Below are positions 26,241-37,500 of a stretch of 64,000 bases of DNA, in pieces. Numbering within the stretch: the stretch's first letter is position 1; the number at the start of each line of letters is the position of its first letter. The position numbers and the translations under genes are program-made. The stretch spans positions 601,501 through 665,500 of the forward strand of contig NZ_CP004388.1 of NCBI RefSeq assembly GCF_000300235.2. Direction: 5' to 3'. Below the pieces are notes generated by a model that had not been told where the DNA came from, made no database searches, and saw nothing but the letters and a program-made list of their open reading frames with translations. Source of the DNA: Thalassospira xiamenensis M-5 = DSM 17429 (GTDB taxonomy: Bacteria > Pseudomonadota > Alphaproteobacteria > Rhodospirillales > Thalassospiraceae).

Positions 26241-27956
26241 ATGAAACGCAAGCCTGGCCTGCATATCGGCACTTTGTCACATCTGGGGGCAGGCCGTTTT
26301 GCCATATTGCTCGCAGCACTTGTGATCAACCTGCTGTCGCTGGCACTGCCGGTGACCCTGTTGCAGGTCTATGACCGTGTGCTGCCCCATAATGCCATCC
26401 CGACTTTGACCTTGCTTATAATCGGGGTTTTTGGCGCGTTGGTGCTTGAAGCGGCTTTGCGCCTTGGTCGGGCCTATATATCGTCGCTGTCGGCGGCAAA
26501 GTTCGAACATAAAAGTTCGCAGGCTGCTGTCGGTCATTTGTTGGCGACCAGTCTTTCCGATTATGAAAAAACCGCACCTGGCCAGCATCTTCAGCGGCTG
26601 AACAGTCTGAATGTCCTGCGTGACTTTTATGCCGGGCAGGCAATCGGGGCGGTGATCGATCTGCCGTTCATTATCCTGTTCCTTGGTTTGATTGCCATTA
26701 TCGGTGGCAAGCTTGTGCTGGTACCGCTGGGCATTCTGTTTGCCTTCATGCTGACCGCAATGATCCTGGGGCGGCGGCTGCGTCGCGCGCTTGATGAACG
26801 CAGTCAGGCCGACGAGCGGCGCTATAATTTCATTATCGAAACCCTGACCGGCATTCACACCATCAAGGCGATGGCGATGGAAAACCTGATGATCCGTCGC
26901 CATGATCAACTGCAAATCCAGTGTTCCGAGGATGACCTTGTCGCCGCGCGTTGCGCCCATGCCGCGATCAATTCAAGTGCCAGCTTTTCGATGATCACGA
27001 TGATCCTTGTTGCCGGTGTCGGCAGTCTTCTGGTTATCAATGCCGATCTGACAGTGGGCGGGCTTGCCGCCTGCACGATGCTGGCCGGGCGATCAATCCA
27101 GCCGCTGCAACGTGCCATGGGTCTTTGGACCCAGTTTCAAAGCATTCGGGTTGCGCGTGATCGGTGCCGCGAACTTTTCCGTCTGCCGCCCGAAGATGCC
27201 GACGATGCTGCTGAAATGCCGCCGCTTGAAGGGCGTATCGAGCTTGAAGATGTCAGTTTTTCGCACGCGGGCGGGGACACAGTTTTTGAAAATCTGACGC
27301 TTGCGATACAGCCCGGTGAATCTGTTGCAATCACCGGTGAAAACGGTACCGGGAAAACCACCTTGCTGTGGCTTCTGATGGGGGCGTTACGCCCTGATCG
27401 CGGTTCGGTGCGGCTCGATGGTCGTGATCCAAATAAATATGCATCGGAATCGATCCGCCGCCAGATTGCCTATCTGCCGCAACATGGTGTGATGTTCAAG
27501 GGAACGATCCTTGAAAACATCACATCCTTCCGCAAGGAAATCGGCACGGACCGTGTCGTGGAAATTTCACGGCGTCTGGGGCTTGATGAAATCGTCATGC
27601 GCATGCCCGACGGTTACGATACCGAAGTGGGCGGGCAGGCATCCGAAACCCTTCCGCGCGGCGTAAAGCAGCGTATCGCGATTGCGCGTGCCCTGATCGA
27701 CTATCCGCGCATCGTGCTGTTTGACGAAGCCAACAGTTCGCTTGATATCGCGGGTGACAACATTCTTGCCGGTCTTCTGATTGAACTTCGCAAACATTGT
27801 ACGCTGGTGATGGTATCGCACCGACCGTCACTGATCGCCCTTGCCGACAGACAATATCGCCTGATTGAAAAACGTCTGGTGCCGGTCCTGCGGCGCAGCG
27901 GCACCCAGCCGGTGATCGAGGCAGAAGAAGTCGCAAGCGCAGGAGGCCGGTCATGA
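26241..27956 (+). CDS. Type I secretion ABC transporter, first subunit (no C39-like domain)
   Basis: 571 aa. The ABC exporter membrane domain (six helices, about residues 15-290) begins almost at the N-terminus, without a C39-like domain. The ATPase domain (about 325-555) has Walker A GENGTGKT, Q-loop LPQHGVMF, Walker B IVLFDEA with the catalytic Glu, D-loop SSLD and H-loop VSHRPS. The signature motif is not LSGGQ but LPRGVKQ. The next ABC gene overlaps by 4 nt (ATGA) and is also altered at this motif, so the two probably form a heterodimer that exports the adhesin at 31586. ATG at 26241 fits the family; TTG at 26223 is in frame too. Confidence 0.85.
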   Translation: MKRKPGLHIGTLSHLGAGRFAILLAALVINLLSLALPVTLLQVYDRVLPHNAIPTLTLLIIGVFGALVLEAALRLGRAYISSLSAAKFEHKSSQAAVGHLLATSLSDYEKTAPGQHLQRLNSLNVLRDFYAGQAIGAVIDLPFIILFLGLIAIIGGKLVLVPLGILFAFMLTAMILGRRLRRALDERSQADERRYNFIIETLTGIHTIKAMAMENLMIRRHDQLQIQCSEDDLVAARCAHAAINSSASFSMITMILVAGVGSLLVINADLTVGGLAACTMLAGRSIQPLQRAMGLWTQFQSIRVARDRCRELFRLPPEDADDAAEMPPLEGRIELEDVSFSHAGGDTVFENLTLAIQPGESVAITGENGTGKTTLLWLLMGALRPDRGSVRLDGRDPNKYASESIRRQIAYLPQHGVMFKGTILENITSFRKEIGTDRVVEISRRLGLDEIVMRMPDGYDTEVGGQASETLPRGVKQRIAIARALIDYPRIVLFDEANSSLDIAGDNILAGLLIELRKHCTLVMVSHRPSLIALADRQYRLIEKRLVPVLRRSGTQPVIEAEEVASAGGRS

Positions 27957-30091
27957 ATATCGAAAACATGGACTTCGCGCTGAATTACCGCATGGGCCTT
28001 GCCAGCAATGACGCCCAGTCGGATTTTGATGCCTGCCTGTGGCCTTTGTTGCAGGCGCTTGGCTGGCGTGGGTTGCCCCGTCAGGTCGCAGAAGCATTGC
28101 CGCATATGGACGAGGCCCTTGATCTGACCGATTTTCGCAATGTGCTGGCGAACCTGAATTACCGGTCGCGCGAAATCGATACCACATTTGATCGGATCGA
28201 TGATCGGTTGATGCCCTGTCTGTTCGTGCCCGATAACGGCACCGCACTTGTGGTGATCAAGCCGGAAAATGCGGGCATCCGGGTGTTTGATGGCGGCACC
28301 AGCCGCGAAATGGTGATCAAGCCGGGCAATCTTCCCGGGCGGTTGTTCCAGTTTACCCAGGCCGGGCGTCACGAACGGTTTTTTGAAGAGGACAAACGCG
28401 GCTGGTTTGGCGGAATAACCGACCGGTTTTCCGCCCTTGGTGGACAGCTTTTGCTGATTACCCTGATGCTGAACCTGATGGCGCTGGCCAGCCCGATTTT
28501 CGTAATGGGGATCTATGACCGGGTCATTGGAACGCGGTCGATCCCCATGTTGATCCAGTTCGGGATCGGCATGGGGATTGTCCTGATCCTTGACTGGGTC
28601 CTGCGCAATCTGCGCAGCCAGATGGTCAGCCATTTTGGGGCGCGCCTTGATACACTTGTCAGCAGTGCCATTTTCGAACGGCTCCTGTCCCTGCCACCCG
28701 CCTTTACCGAACGTGCCCCGGTCGGGGTTCAGATTTCGCGGATTCGCGACTTTGAAAGCGTCCGCGAATTCTTTAGCGGCCCGATGGCGCTTGTCATTCT
28801 GGAAATGCCCTTCCTGCCGATCTTCCTGATTGTTCTGGCGATCCTTGGGGGGTGGCTTGCACTTATCCCGATTGGGCTGATCGTTGTTTTTGTCCTGATC
28901 GGGCTGGTGTCTTTTCCGGTGGTGTCACGACGGGTTTCGGAACTTGGCCGCAATGGTGCGAACCGGCAGGAATTTCTGGTCGAGACGGTCGGCAAGATGC
29001 AGGCGTTGAAATATACAGGCACAGAACATCGCTGGCTGTCGCGTTTCCGCGATATTTCGGCCGATACGGCTTATGCCGGGTTCCGGGTGGCAATGATCAA
29101 TAATCTGATCAACACATCGGCACAGATTCTGATGGTCTCATCCGGGGCGCTTATCCTTGCCTTTGGCGCGGTTCAGGTCATGGCGGGTTCAATGACCGTC
29201 GGCGCACTTGTGGCATCGATGATGCTGGCATGGCGTGTACTTGGCCCGATCAATCAGGCGTTTGTCGGTATGCCGCGGCTGGCACAGCTTCGCGGGTCTG
29301 TCCGGCAGATAAACCGTCTGATGACGCTGGCACCGGAACGTGATCTGGTGCCGCGCACGGTTGGCCAACGCCGTTTCGAGGGCAATGTCACCTTCTCGCG
29401 TGTCAGCTTCCGATATACGCCGGACTCCGATCCGGCACTGGTCGGGGTGAATTTCGATATCAAGGCCGGACAGGTGGTTGCGCTTGTCGGATCGAACGGG
29501 GCGGGCAAGTCATCGCTGATCAAATTGATCGCCGGGATGTATCAGCCACAGGCCGGTGCGGTTCTGATCGACGGCGCGGACATTCGCCAGATGGATCCGC
29601 AAACCTTGCGTCAGTCCATTTCCTATGTGCCGCAGGATGTTGAATTTTTCCGTGGATCAATTGCGCAAAACCTGCGCCTTGCCAATCCGATTGCATCACC
29701 CGATGAATTGCGGATGGCCTGTATGTCGGCGGGTATTCTTTCGGAAATCGAAGCCCTGCCCGACGGTTTTGAAACACGGATCGGCGATCAGCATTCCTCG
29801 CGCTTTTCGACAAGCTTCCTGCAACGCCTGGCACTTGCGCGTGCCTTCGTCCGCGAAGCACCGATCATCCTGTTTGACGAGCCGACCAATGGTCTGGATC
29901 AAAAAGCGGATCGGGCATTCCAGCATGCGATCAACCGTCTGCGCGGCGGATCGACGATTTTCCTGATTACCCATCGGCCAAGCCATCTTGATCTGGCCGA
30001 CCGCATCATTGTTCTTGAAGCAGGTCAGGTGCGCGCCGATGCGCCGCCAGCACGCATCAAGCAGCAGGTGCTTGACGGAGGTTTCCTATGA
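27953..30091 (+). CDS. Type I secretion ABC transporter, second subunit (C39-like domain)
   Basis: 712 aa, LapB/HlyB-like layout. An N-terminal C39-peptidase-like domain (about residues 1-135) lacks the peptidase His motif, so it should bind rather than cut substrate. Six membrane helices (about 160-450) and an ATPase domain (about 480-700) follow. The latter has Walker A GSNGAGKS, Q-loop VPQDVEFF, Walker B IILFDEPT, D-loop NGLD and H-loop ITHRPS. Where LSGGQ is expected, the sequence reads FSTSFLQR. AGGAGG lies before the ATG. Its start overlaps the first ABC gene and its end overlaps the HlyD-type gene, each by ATGA, which argues for tight translational coupling. Confidence 0.88.
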   Translation: MNIENMDFALNYRMGLASNDAQSDFDACLWPLLQALGWRGLPRQVAEALPHMDEALDLTDFRNVLANLNYRSREIDTTFDRIDDRLMPCLFVPDNGTALVVIKPENAGIRVFDGGTSREMVIKPGNLPGRLFQFTQAGRHERFFEEDKRGWFGGITDRFSALGGQLLLITLMLNLMALASPIFVMGIYDRVIGTRSIPMLIQFGIGMGIVLILDWVLRNLRSQMVSHFGARLDTLVSSAIFERLLSLPPAFTERAPVGVQISRIRDFESVREFFSGPMALVILEMPFLPIFLIVLAILGGWLALIPIGLIVVFVLIGLVSFPVVSRRVSELGRNGANRQEFLVETVGKMQALKYTGTEHRWLSRFRDISADTAYAGFRVAMINNLINTSAQILMVSSGALILAFGAVQVMAGSMTVGALVASMMLAWRVLGPINQAFVGMPRLAQLRGSVRQINRLMTLAPERDLVPRTVGQRRFEGNVTFSRVSFRYTPDSDPALVGVNFDIKAGQVVALVGSNGAGKSSLIKLIAGMYQPQAGAVLIDGADIRQMDPQTLRQSISYVPQDVEFFRGSIAQNLRLANPIASPDELRMACMSAGILSEIEALPDGFETRIGDQHSSRFSTSFLQRLALARAFVREAPIILFDEPTNGLDQKADRAFQHAINRLRGGSTIFLITHRPSHLDLADRIIVLEAGQVRADAPPARIKQQVLDGGFL

Positions 30092-31440
30092 GCGAAGCAG
30101 TTCAGAACACCGCAATTGAACGGTTCCGCCAGTCGCGCCGTATGGCACGCTATCTGTCACATGCCGTCTTGCTCGAAGAAGGCGGGATTTCGGTCTTTGT
30201 CCGTTCGGCAATGGTGATGCTTTCGGTTGGCTTTATCGCGCTGATCGCGTGGGCGGCAACCACCCAGATCAAGGAAACGGCAACCACCTTCGGGCAGGTC
30301 ATGCCGACCGGGGCGGTTAACAAGATCCAGCATCTTGAAGGTGGCATCATTTCCGAAATCATGGTGCGGGATGGTGACTTGGTCGAAAAAGACCAGGTTC
30401 TGATGCGGTTGAAACCCGAAGCATCACAGGCCGAACTGTCGCAGGCCGAAACCAGACTGGCCAGCCTGCGTCTTGAAGCCGAACGTTATCGCGCACTTGC
30501 CGAATCGCGCGATCCCGACTTCACCCTGCTGATGGACCAGTATCCGGAACTGGCAAAAAACCAGCAGGAAATCTATCGGATCAAAACCGACCTTGATAGC
30601 AGCCAGCGCGAAATCCTTGACGTTCAGATCAAGGAACGCAACGCCGAACTGGCCCAGCTCCAGCAGCAGGAAGGGACTTTGCGCCGTTCTGTCGAACTGC
30701 TTAACCAAGAAGTGACGATGCGCCGCTCGCTGTATGAACAGGGGCTGAACTCCAAGGTCCTGTTCCTCAATATCCAGCGTGAATTGAACGAAGCGCAGGG
30801 CAATCTTTCAAGTGTCATTGCGGAAATGGCGCGTGCGCGTGAAACCATCGCCGAAGCCAATCTGCGCCAGAACGAACTTCGAAACAGCCAGCGCGAGGAA
30901 GCGCTAAGTGAACTGGGGCGGCTTGGCGGTGAAATTGCCCAGGCCGATGAAGCGCTGCGCAAGCTTAAGGACCGTGTCGCGCGACTTGAAATCCGCGCCC
31001 CGTCCAAGGGTTATATCAAGGGGCTGCAATTTACCACGATCGGCGGGGTGATTGCCCCGGCACAGGTGGTCATGGAGCTGGTTCCGACCGATGATGCACT
31101 GGTCGCGGAAACCCGGATTTCGACCGAGGATATCGGTCATGTCCATCTTGGGCAGCCGGTGACTGTTAAAGTCAGTGCATTTGACTATATACGATATGGT
31201 AGTATCAGTGGTGAATTGGTATCGATATCGGCCTCTACTTTTGTTGATGAAGATGGACGACCGTATTATAAAGGACGGGTGGCACTTGATTCCGACCGGG
31301 TCGGTGAGGGTGCCCGCGCTCAGCCGATTATCCCTGGCATGACGGTTCAGGCCGACATCCAGACGGGTGAAAGGACATTGCTGCAATATCTGCTCAAGCC
31401 GGTTTATGTCTCGCTTGATCAGGCATTTAGCGAACGCTGA
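30088..31440 (+). CDS. HlyD-family periplasmic adaptor (membrane fusion protein)
   Basis: 450 aa. One membrane helix (about residues 40-62), then a lipoyl-like half motif (GAVNKIQHLEGGIISEIMVRDGD across strands), a long coiled-coil hairpin (about 110-290), the second lipoyl half and a beta-barrel (about 300-430). The signature VTVKVSAFDYIRYGSISGELVSIS is typical of LapC/PrtE-type adaptors. It links the ABC pair to an outer-membrane TolC-like channel, which is not encoded in this window. The gene overlaps the preceding ABC gene by 4 nt, and the giant adhesin follows after a 145-nt gap with hairpins. Confidence 0.92.
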   Translation: MSEAVQNTAIERFRQSRRMARYLSHAVLLEEGGISVFVRSAMVMLSVGFIALIAWAATTQIKETATTFGQVMPTGAVNKIQHLEGGIISEIMVRDGDLVEKDQVLMRLKPEASQAELSQAETRLASLRLEAERYRALAESRDPDFTLLMDQYPELAKNQQEIYRIKTDLDSSQREILDVQIKERNAELAQLQQQEGTLRRSVELLNQEVTMRRSLYEQGLNSKVLFLNIQRELNEAQGNLSSVIAEMARARETIAEANLRQNELRNSQREEALSELGRLGGEIAQADEALRKLKDRVARLEIRAPSKGYIKGLQFTTIGGVIAPAQVVMELVPTDDALVAETRISTEDIGHVHLGQPVTVKVSAFDYIRYGSISGELVSISASTFVDEDGRPYYKGRVALDSDRVGEGARAQPIIPGMTVQADIQTGERTLLQYLLKPVYVSLDQAFSER

Positions 31441-31500
31441 GTTTTCATAATGGTCCCGCTGGAAATGTTCATTTCATTTCTACTGCCTGGCCGCACGTTT

Positions 31501-31567
31501 CTCTGGTAAAACAGAGGATTCTATACTTTTGTATAGAAATGCGGATCAGGGATTCCCGTCCCGCATT
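31501..31567 (+). promoter_or_regulatory. Three consecutive hairpins in the adhesin leader
   Basis: CTCTG/CAGAG (31501-31516), the perfect 8-bp TTCTATAC-TTTT-GTATAGAA (31519-31538) and AATGCGG/CCGCATT (31538-31567) follow one another just before the adhesin ribosome site (GGAG at 31572). None has a T run. They could be an mRNA processing or stability element that sets adhesin levels apart from those of the exporter. Confidence 0.55.
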
Positions 31568-31585
31568 TCTCGGAGAATGGGCTAG

Positions 31586-34500
31586 ATGGCGGACGATCCT
31601 CGCGACGCAGAAGACACTCGCAACGAACTGGGCGGAAACCGGGCAGATACCGGTACCGGCGGTGATGATCTTATGCGTGATGATCGCAGTGGCGATGATC
31701 CGGACGAGCATGTCGAACTGCATGGTGATCAGAATGGCGATGGCGGCATTCCCAACGAACAGTTGGGCAGTGTTCATTATGGCAATCAGGTCAATAACCC
31801 GCAGGGCGAAGACCAACGCCAGTTCCGCCAGCGCAACGCGGGCGATCAACGGGCCGAGGAAACAACCCAGGCCGACGCCACGGAAAAACAGATAAAGGCC
31901 GAGGCCGAGCGGGTCGAGCTTGAAAACAATATCGATACGGTTGGCGAGGGCGCTGAAACTGCTGGTGGCAGCTCAGGAAACGACCCGGTTTCCCTGCGGT
32001 CAAACGATGCAGGTGGTGCTGATAACCCGCAACCGGTTTCAACACCCGATACGACCATTGTCCCCGGTGCCGGCGAAGGCGGTGGTGGCCGCTCCGGTCA
32101 AAATATTGAAACTGATTTTGCGCCCCGGTCCGCACCGGCATCAGAGGCTGCTGTTGCGGCGGCCGATGTCAGTGCTGCGGATTCCGACGAACTGGACGAG
32201 GTTCTGGAACTCGAAACCCGGAACGAGGTGCCAAAAGTCGCCGACGCACCAAGCCTTTCTGCCACGGATGTTGCCGGTGACGAAGACAGTGCGATCTCGC
32301 TTGATGTCTCTGCTGCTCTTCGTGACCTTGATGGCGGCGATGAAACCCTTTCGATCACGATTTCCGGCGTGCCTGATGGGGCGGTTTTATCGGCCGGCAC
32401 GGATAACGGCGATGGCACATGGTCACTGACACCAGGCCAGCTTGCGGGCCTGACGATCACGCCCGCTGAGAACTACAATGGCAGCTTCGATCTTTCGGTG
32501 ACCGCGACCAGCACCGAGGCCAATGGCAGCACATCATCGACAAGCACAAGCTTCACGGTCGATGTCGAAGCCGTTGCCGATGGTGCAACGCTTGATGTCC
32601 GCGATGCCGCCGGTGCCGAAGACAGTGCGATTGCACTCTCGATTGATACCGAACTGCTTGATGCGAACGAGGGCATCTCGATCACCATCTCAGGCGTGCC
32701 AGATGGCGCAACCCTGTCCGCCGGAACCGACAATGGTGACGGCACCTGGACCCTCGACGTCGCCGATCTCGACGGCTTGACAATCACACCGGGCGAAAAT
32801 TTCAGCGGCAGCTTCGACCTGACCGTATCTGTCTCGACAACTGACGGCACCGATAGCGCAGTCGTTGTCGAAGAGATTACGGTTGATGTTGCGGGGATCG
32901 CAGACGCGCCGACATTGGATGTGTCGGATGCGAGCGGGTCCGAAGACAATGCGATTGCACTCGACATTGATGCGGGCCTGACGGACAGCTCCGAAGTTCT
33001 GAGTGTTACGATCAGTGGCGTGCCAGAAGGTGCGATCTTGTCTGCGGGTACAGATAACGGCGATGGCAGTTGGACTCTAAGTCCCGATCAGCTCGCAGGC
33101 CTGACGATTACCCCGTCGGATGATTTCTCCGGCAGCTTCGAGCTTGGTGTGACGGCAACGTCTGCCGATGGCGAAGATATCGCGACAACAACAGGCAGCA
33201 TTACGGTTGATGTCGCAGGTGTTGCCGATAAGCCGACGTTGGATGTCTCTGACACCAGTGGTTCAGAAGATTCTGCCATTTCGCTTGATATTGATGCTGG
33301 TCTCACGGACTCCAGCGAAGTTCTCACCGTTACGATCAGCGGCGTGCCAGAAGGTGCGACGTTGTCTGCCGGTACCGACAATGGTGATTGTAGCTGGACT
33401 CTGAGTTCCGATCAGCTTGCAGGCCTGACGATCACGCCAGCAGATGATTTCTCCGGCAGCTTCGAGCTTGGTGTGACGGCAACGTCTGCCGATGGCGAAG
33501 ATATCGCGACAACAACGGGCAGTATTACTGTTGATGTCGCAGGTGTCGCCGATGACCCGACGTTGGATGTTACGGATGCATCTGGCAACGAAGATTCTGC
33601 GATTGCACTCGACATTAATGCAGGCCTGACGGATTCCAGCGAAGTCCTGACGGTAACCATCTCTGGTGTTCCGGAAGGTGCCGCCTTGTCGGCAGGTACG
33701 GATAACGGCGATGGCAGCTGGACCTTGTCTGCGGCCGACCTGAACGGCCTGACGATCACACCAGCGGACGATTTCAGCGGATCGTTTGACCTGATGGTCA
33801 CCGCGCAATCTGCGGATGGTGAAGATGTTGCGACCACAACAGGCAGCATTACGGTTGATGTTGCCGGTGTTGCCGATGCTCCGACGCTGGATGTCTCCGA
33901 CGCCAGTGGTTTGGAAGATTCGGCCATTACGCTCGACATTGACGCAGGCCTGACGGACAGCTCCGAAGTTCTGAGTGTCACGATCAGCGGCGTACCAGAA
34001 GGCGCGACACTGTCTGCGGGCACCGATAACGGTGATGGCAGCTGGACGCTATCTGCTGCCGACCTGAATGGTCTGACGATTACACCAGCGGATGATTTTA
34101 GCGGATCGTTTGATCTGACAGTCACCGCGCAGTCGGCTGATGGCAGCGATATCGCCACCGCGACGGATACGATTACGGTTGGTGTCGCGGGTGTCGCCGA
34201 TGCGCCGACTTTGGACGTCTCTGATGCCAGTGGTTCAGAAGATTCGGCGATTACGCTCGACATTGACGCAGGCCTGACGGACAGCGGTGAAGTTCTAACC
34301 GTTACGATCAGTGGCGTGCCAGAAGGTGCTGCCTTGTCGGCTGGTACGGACAACGGTGACGGGACCTGGACCTTGTCATCCGCCGACCTGAACGGTCTGA
34401 CGATTACACCAGCAGATGATTTTAGCGGATCGTTTGATTTGACGGTGACGGCGCAGTCGGCTGATGGTGACGATGTTGCGACGAGCAGCGGCACGATCAC

Positions 34501-37500
34501 TGTTGATGTTGCCGGTGTGGCAGATACGCCGACATTGGACGTTTCTGATGCCAGTGGTTCAGAAGATTCGGCGATTGCACTCGACATTGATGCAGGCCTG
34601 ACGGACAGCGGTGAAGTTCTAACCGTTACGATCAGTGGTGTGCCAGAAGGTGCGGCCTTATCTGCCGGTACCGATAACGGTGATGGCAGCTGGACTCTAA
34701 GTCCCGATCAGCTTGCAGGCCTGACGATCACGCCAGCGGATGACTTCAGCGGGTCGTTTGATCTGACAGTCACCGCTCAATCTGCGGATGGCAGCGACAT
34801 TGCGACAGCTACGGATACGATTACGGTTGATGTTGCCGGTGTCGCCGATACGCCGACGCTGGATGTCTCTGACACCAGTGGTTCAGAAGATTCTGCCATC
34901 GCGCTGGATATTGATGCTGGTCTCACGGACTCCAGCGAAGTTCTCACCGTTACGATCGGCGGCGTGCCAGAAGGTGCGACGTTGTCTGCCGGTACCGACA
35001 ATGGTGATGGTAGCTGGACTCTGAGTTCCGATCAGCTTGCAGGCCTGACGATCACACCCGCGGATGATTTTAGCGGATCGTTTGACCTGACAGTCACCGC
35101 GCAATCTGCGGATGGCAGCGACATTGCGACAGCGACGGATACGATTACGGTTGACGTTACAGGTTTTGCGGACGCACCTACTTTGAACGTCTCTGACGCC
35201 AGTGGTTCAGAAGATTCTGCCATTTCGCTTGATATTGACGCGGGTCTGACGGATTCCAGCGAAGTGCTGACGGTGACCATCTCTGGTGTCCCGGAAGGGG
35301 CAACTTTGTCCGCGGGCACCGATAACGGTGACGGCACCTGGGCTCTTGGTTCCGATCAACTCGCAGGCCTGACGATCACGCCAGCAGATGATTTCTCCGG
35401 CAGCTTCGAGCTTGGTGTGACCGCAACGTCGGCAGATGGTTCTGATGTAGCAACCACGACCGGTTCAATCACGGTTGATGTTGCCGGTGTGGCCGATGCA
35501 CCGACGCTGGAAGTATCGGATGCTTCGGGTTACGAAGACCGGCCAATTGCGCTTGATCTTGACGCTGTCCTGACAGACGCCAGTGAAGTTCTCTCTGTCA
35601 CCATCTCCGGTTTTCCGGATGGCGCAAGGCTCTCTGCCGGTACGAACAATGGTGACGGCAGCTGGACGCTGAGCCCGGATCAACTTGATGGCCTCAGAGT
35701 CAGGCCGCCGTACAACTATAGTGGCGCGTTTGAGCTTGATGTAACGGCCCAGTCTGTGGACGGGTCGGATATTGCCACGACAAACGGCTCAATCACGGTT
35801 GATGTCGAAGGCGTCGCAGACCGACCGACGCTTGATGTGTCGGATGCGCAGGGTCTTGAGGATACAGCGATTGCGCTCGATATTGATGCCGCGCTGACAG
35901 ATTCCAGCGAGGTGTTGAGCGTCACCGTAAGCGGTGTGCCCGATGGTGCGGAACTGTCTGCCGGGATCGACAATGGTGATGGCACATGGACGTTGGATGC
36001 CGATGAGCTTGCAGGACTGACGATCACACCACCGGAAAACTTCAGTGGCGCGTTTGATCTTAAGGTGGTCGCACGATCCACAGATGGCGATTCTGTTGCA
36101 TCAACATCCGATCCGGTGCGTCTTCTGACGCGCAGCGGCAACAGCACAATTACCGTTGAGGTGACCGGTGTCGCGGATGCTCCGACACTCGAAGTAAGTG
36201 ATGCGTCTGGCAACGAGGACAATGTTATTGCCCTCGATATTGATGCCGGTCTGACGGATTCCAGCGAAACTCTGACGGTCACGATCTCTGGTGTTCCCGA
36301 TGGTGCAACCCTGTCTGCGGGCACCGACAACGGTGATGGCACCTGGACGCTGGGCTCTGATCAGCTTGATGGTTTGACGATCACCCCGGCGGATGACTTC
36401 AGCGGTTCGTTTGATCTGGGTGTGATGGCGACCTCTGCCGATGGTTCAGACGTTGCGACCACGACGGGTTCGATTACGGTTGATGTTGCCGGTGTTGCCG
36501 ATGCTCCGACGCTCGGCGTCAGTGATGCCAGCGGCAACGAAGACAGTGCCATTGCTTTGAATATTGACGCTGGTTTGGCTGATTCCACTGAAACGCTGAC
36601 AATTACGATTAGCGGGGTCCCAGAAGGTGCGACGCTGTCGGTAGGTACTGACAACGGTGACGGTACATGGACACTGACAAGTGATGAACTGGAAGGTATC
36701 AGCGTTACACCGCCGTCTGATTTCAGCGGTAGTTTTGACCTTGAAATTACTGCAAGTACGCAGGATGGCACCGATATCGCATCGGTTACAGATACCGTTA
36801 TGGTGGACGTGGCCGGTGTGGCCGACGCGCCGACGCTTGATGTCAGTGACGCGTCTGGCAACGAGGACAATGGTATCGCCCTCGACATCGACGCCGCTCT
36901 TGCTGACAGCTCGGAGACTCTCACTGTCACCATTAGGGGCGTTCCGAATGGCGCGACCCTGTCGGCAGGGACCGATAATGGCGATGGGACCTGGACGCTG
37001 GGTTCGGATCAGCTTGACGGTCTGACGATTACGCCTGCGGATGACTTCAGTGGTTCGTTTGATCTTGATGTGACGGCGTCCTCTGCCGATGGTTCAGACG
37101 TTGCGACCACGACGGGTTCGATTACGGTTGATGTCGCTGGTGTTGCGGATGCGCCGACACTGGAAGTGTCTGACGCCTCTGGCGACGAAGACAGTGCGAT
37201 TGCGCTCGATATTGACGCAGGCCTCACCGACAGCTCAGAAGTAATGACAGTGACCATCTCCGGTGTTCCGGATGGGGCAACCCTGTCTGCGGGCACCGAT
37301 AACGGAGATGGCACCTGGACGTTGACCCCTGCACAGCTTGAAGCGCTTACGATCACACCATCGGAAAACTATTGGGGCAACTTTGAGCTGACCGTTACGG
37401 CCACATCGGTTGATGGTGAGGACAGTGCAAGCATCTCACAGGTGCTGCAGATCGAAGTGATTGACGATCCGAATGAGAGCGTGATTGGTACGACCGGTTC

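Noticed and set aside
32138-32190. LapG-type cleavage site in the adhesin N-terminus
   Set aside because: Ala-rich residues are present, but no clean TAAG/PAAG motif with the usual context, and no lapD/lapG genes in the window.
33412-34587. Long minus-strand open frames opposite the adhesin repeats (up to about 390 codons; also 38848-39711, 40756-41655, 41963-43240)
   Set aside because: They are mirror frames of the 324-bp coding repeats and RTX units. They repeat with the same period, have no ribosome sites, and their composition (Ser/Val/Pro) follows from the sense codons.
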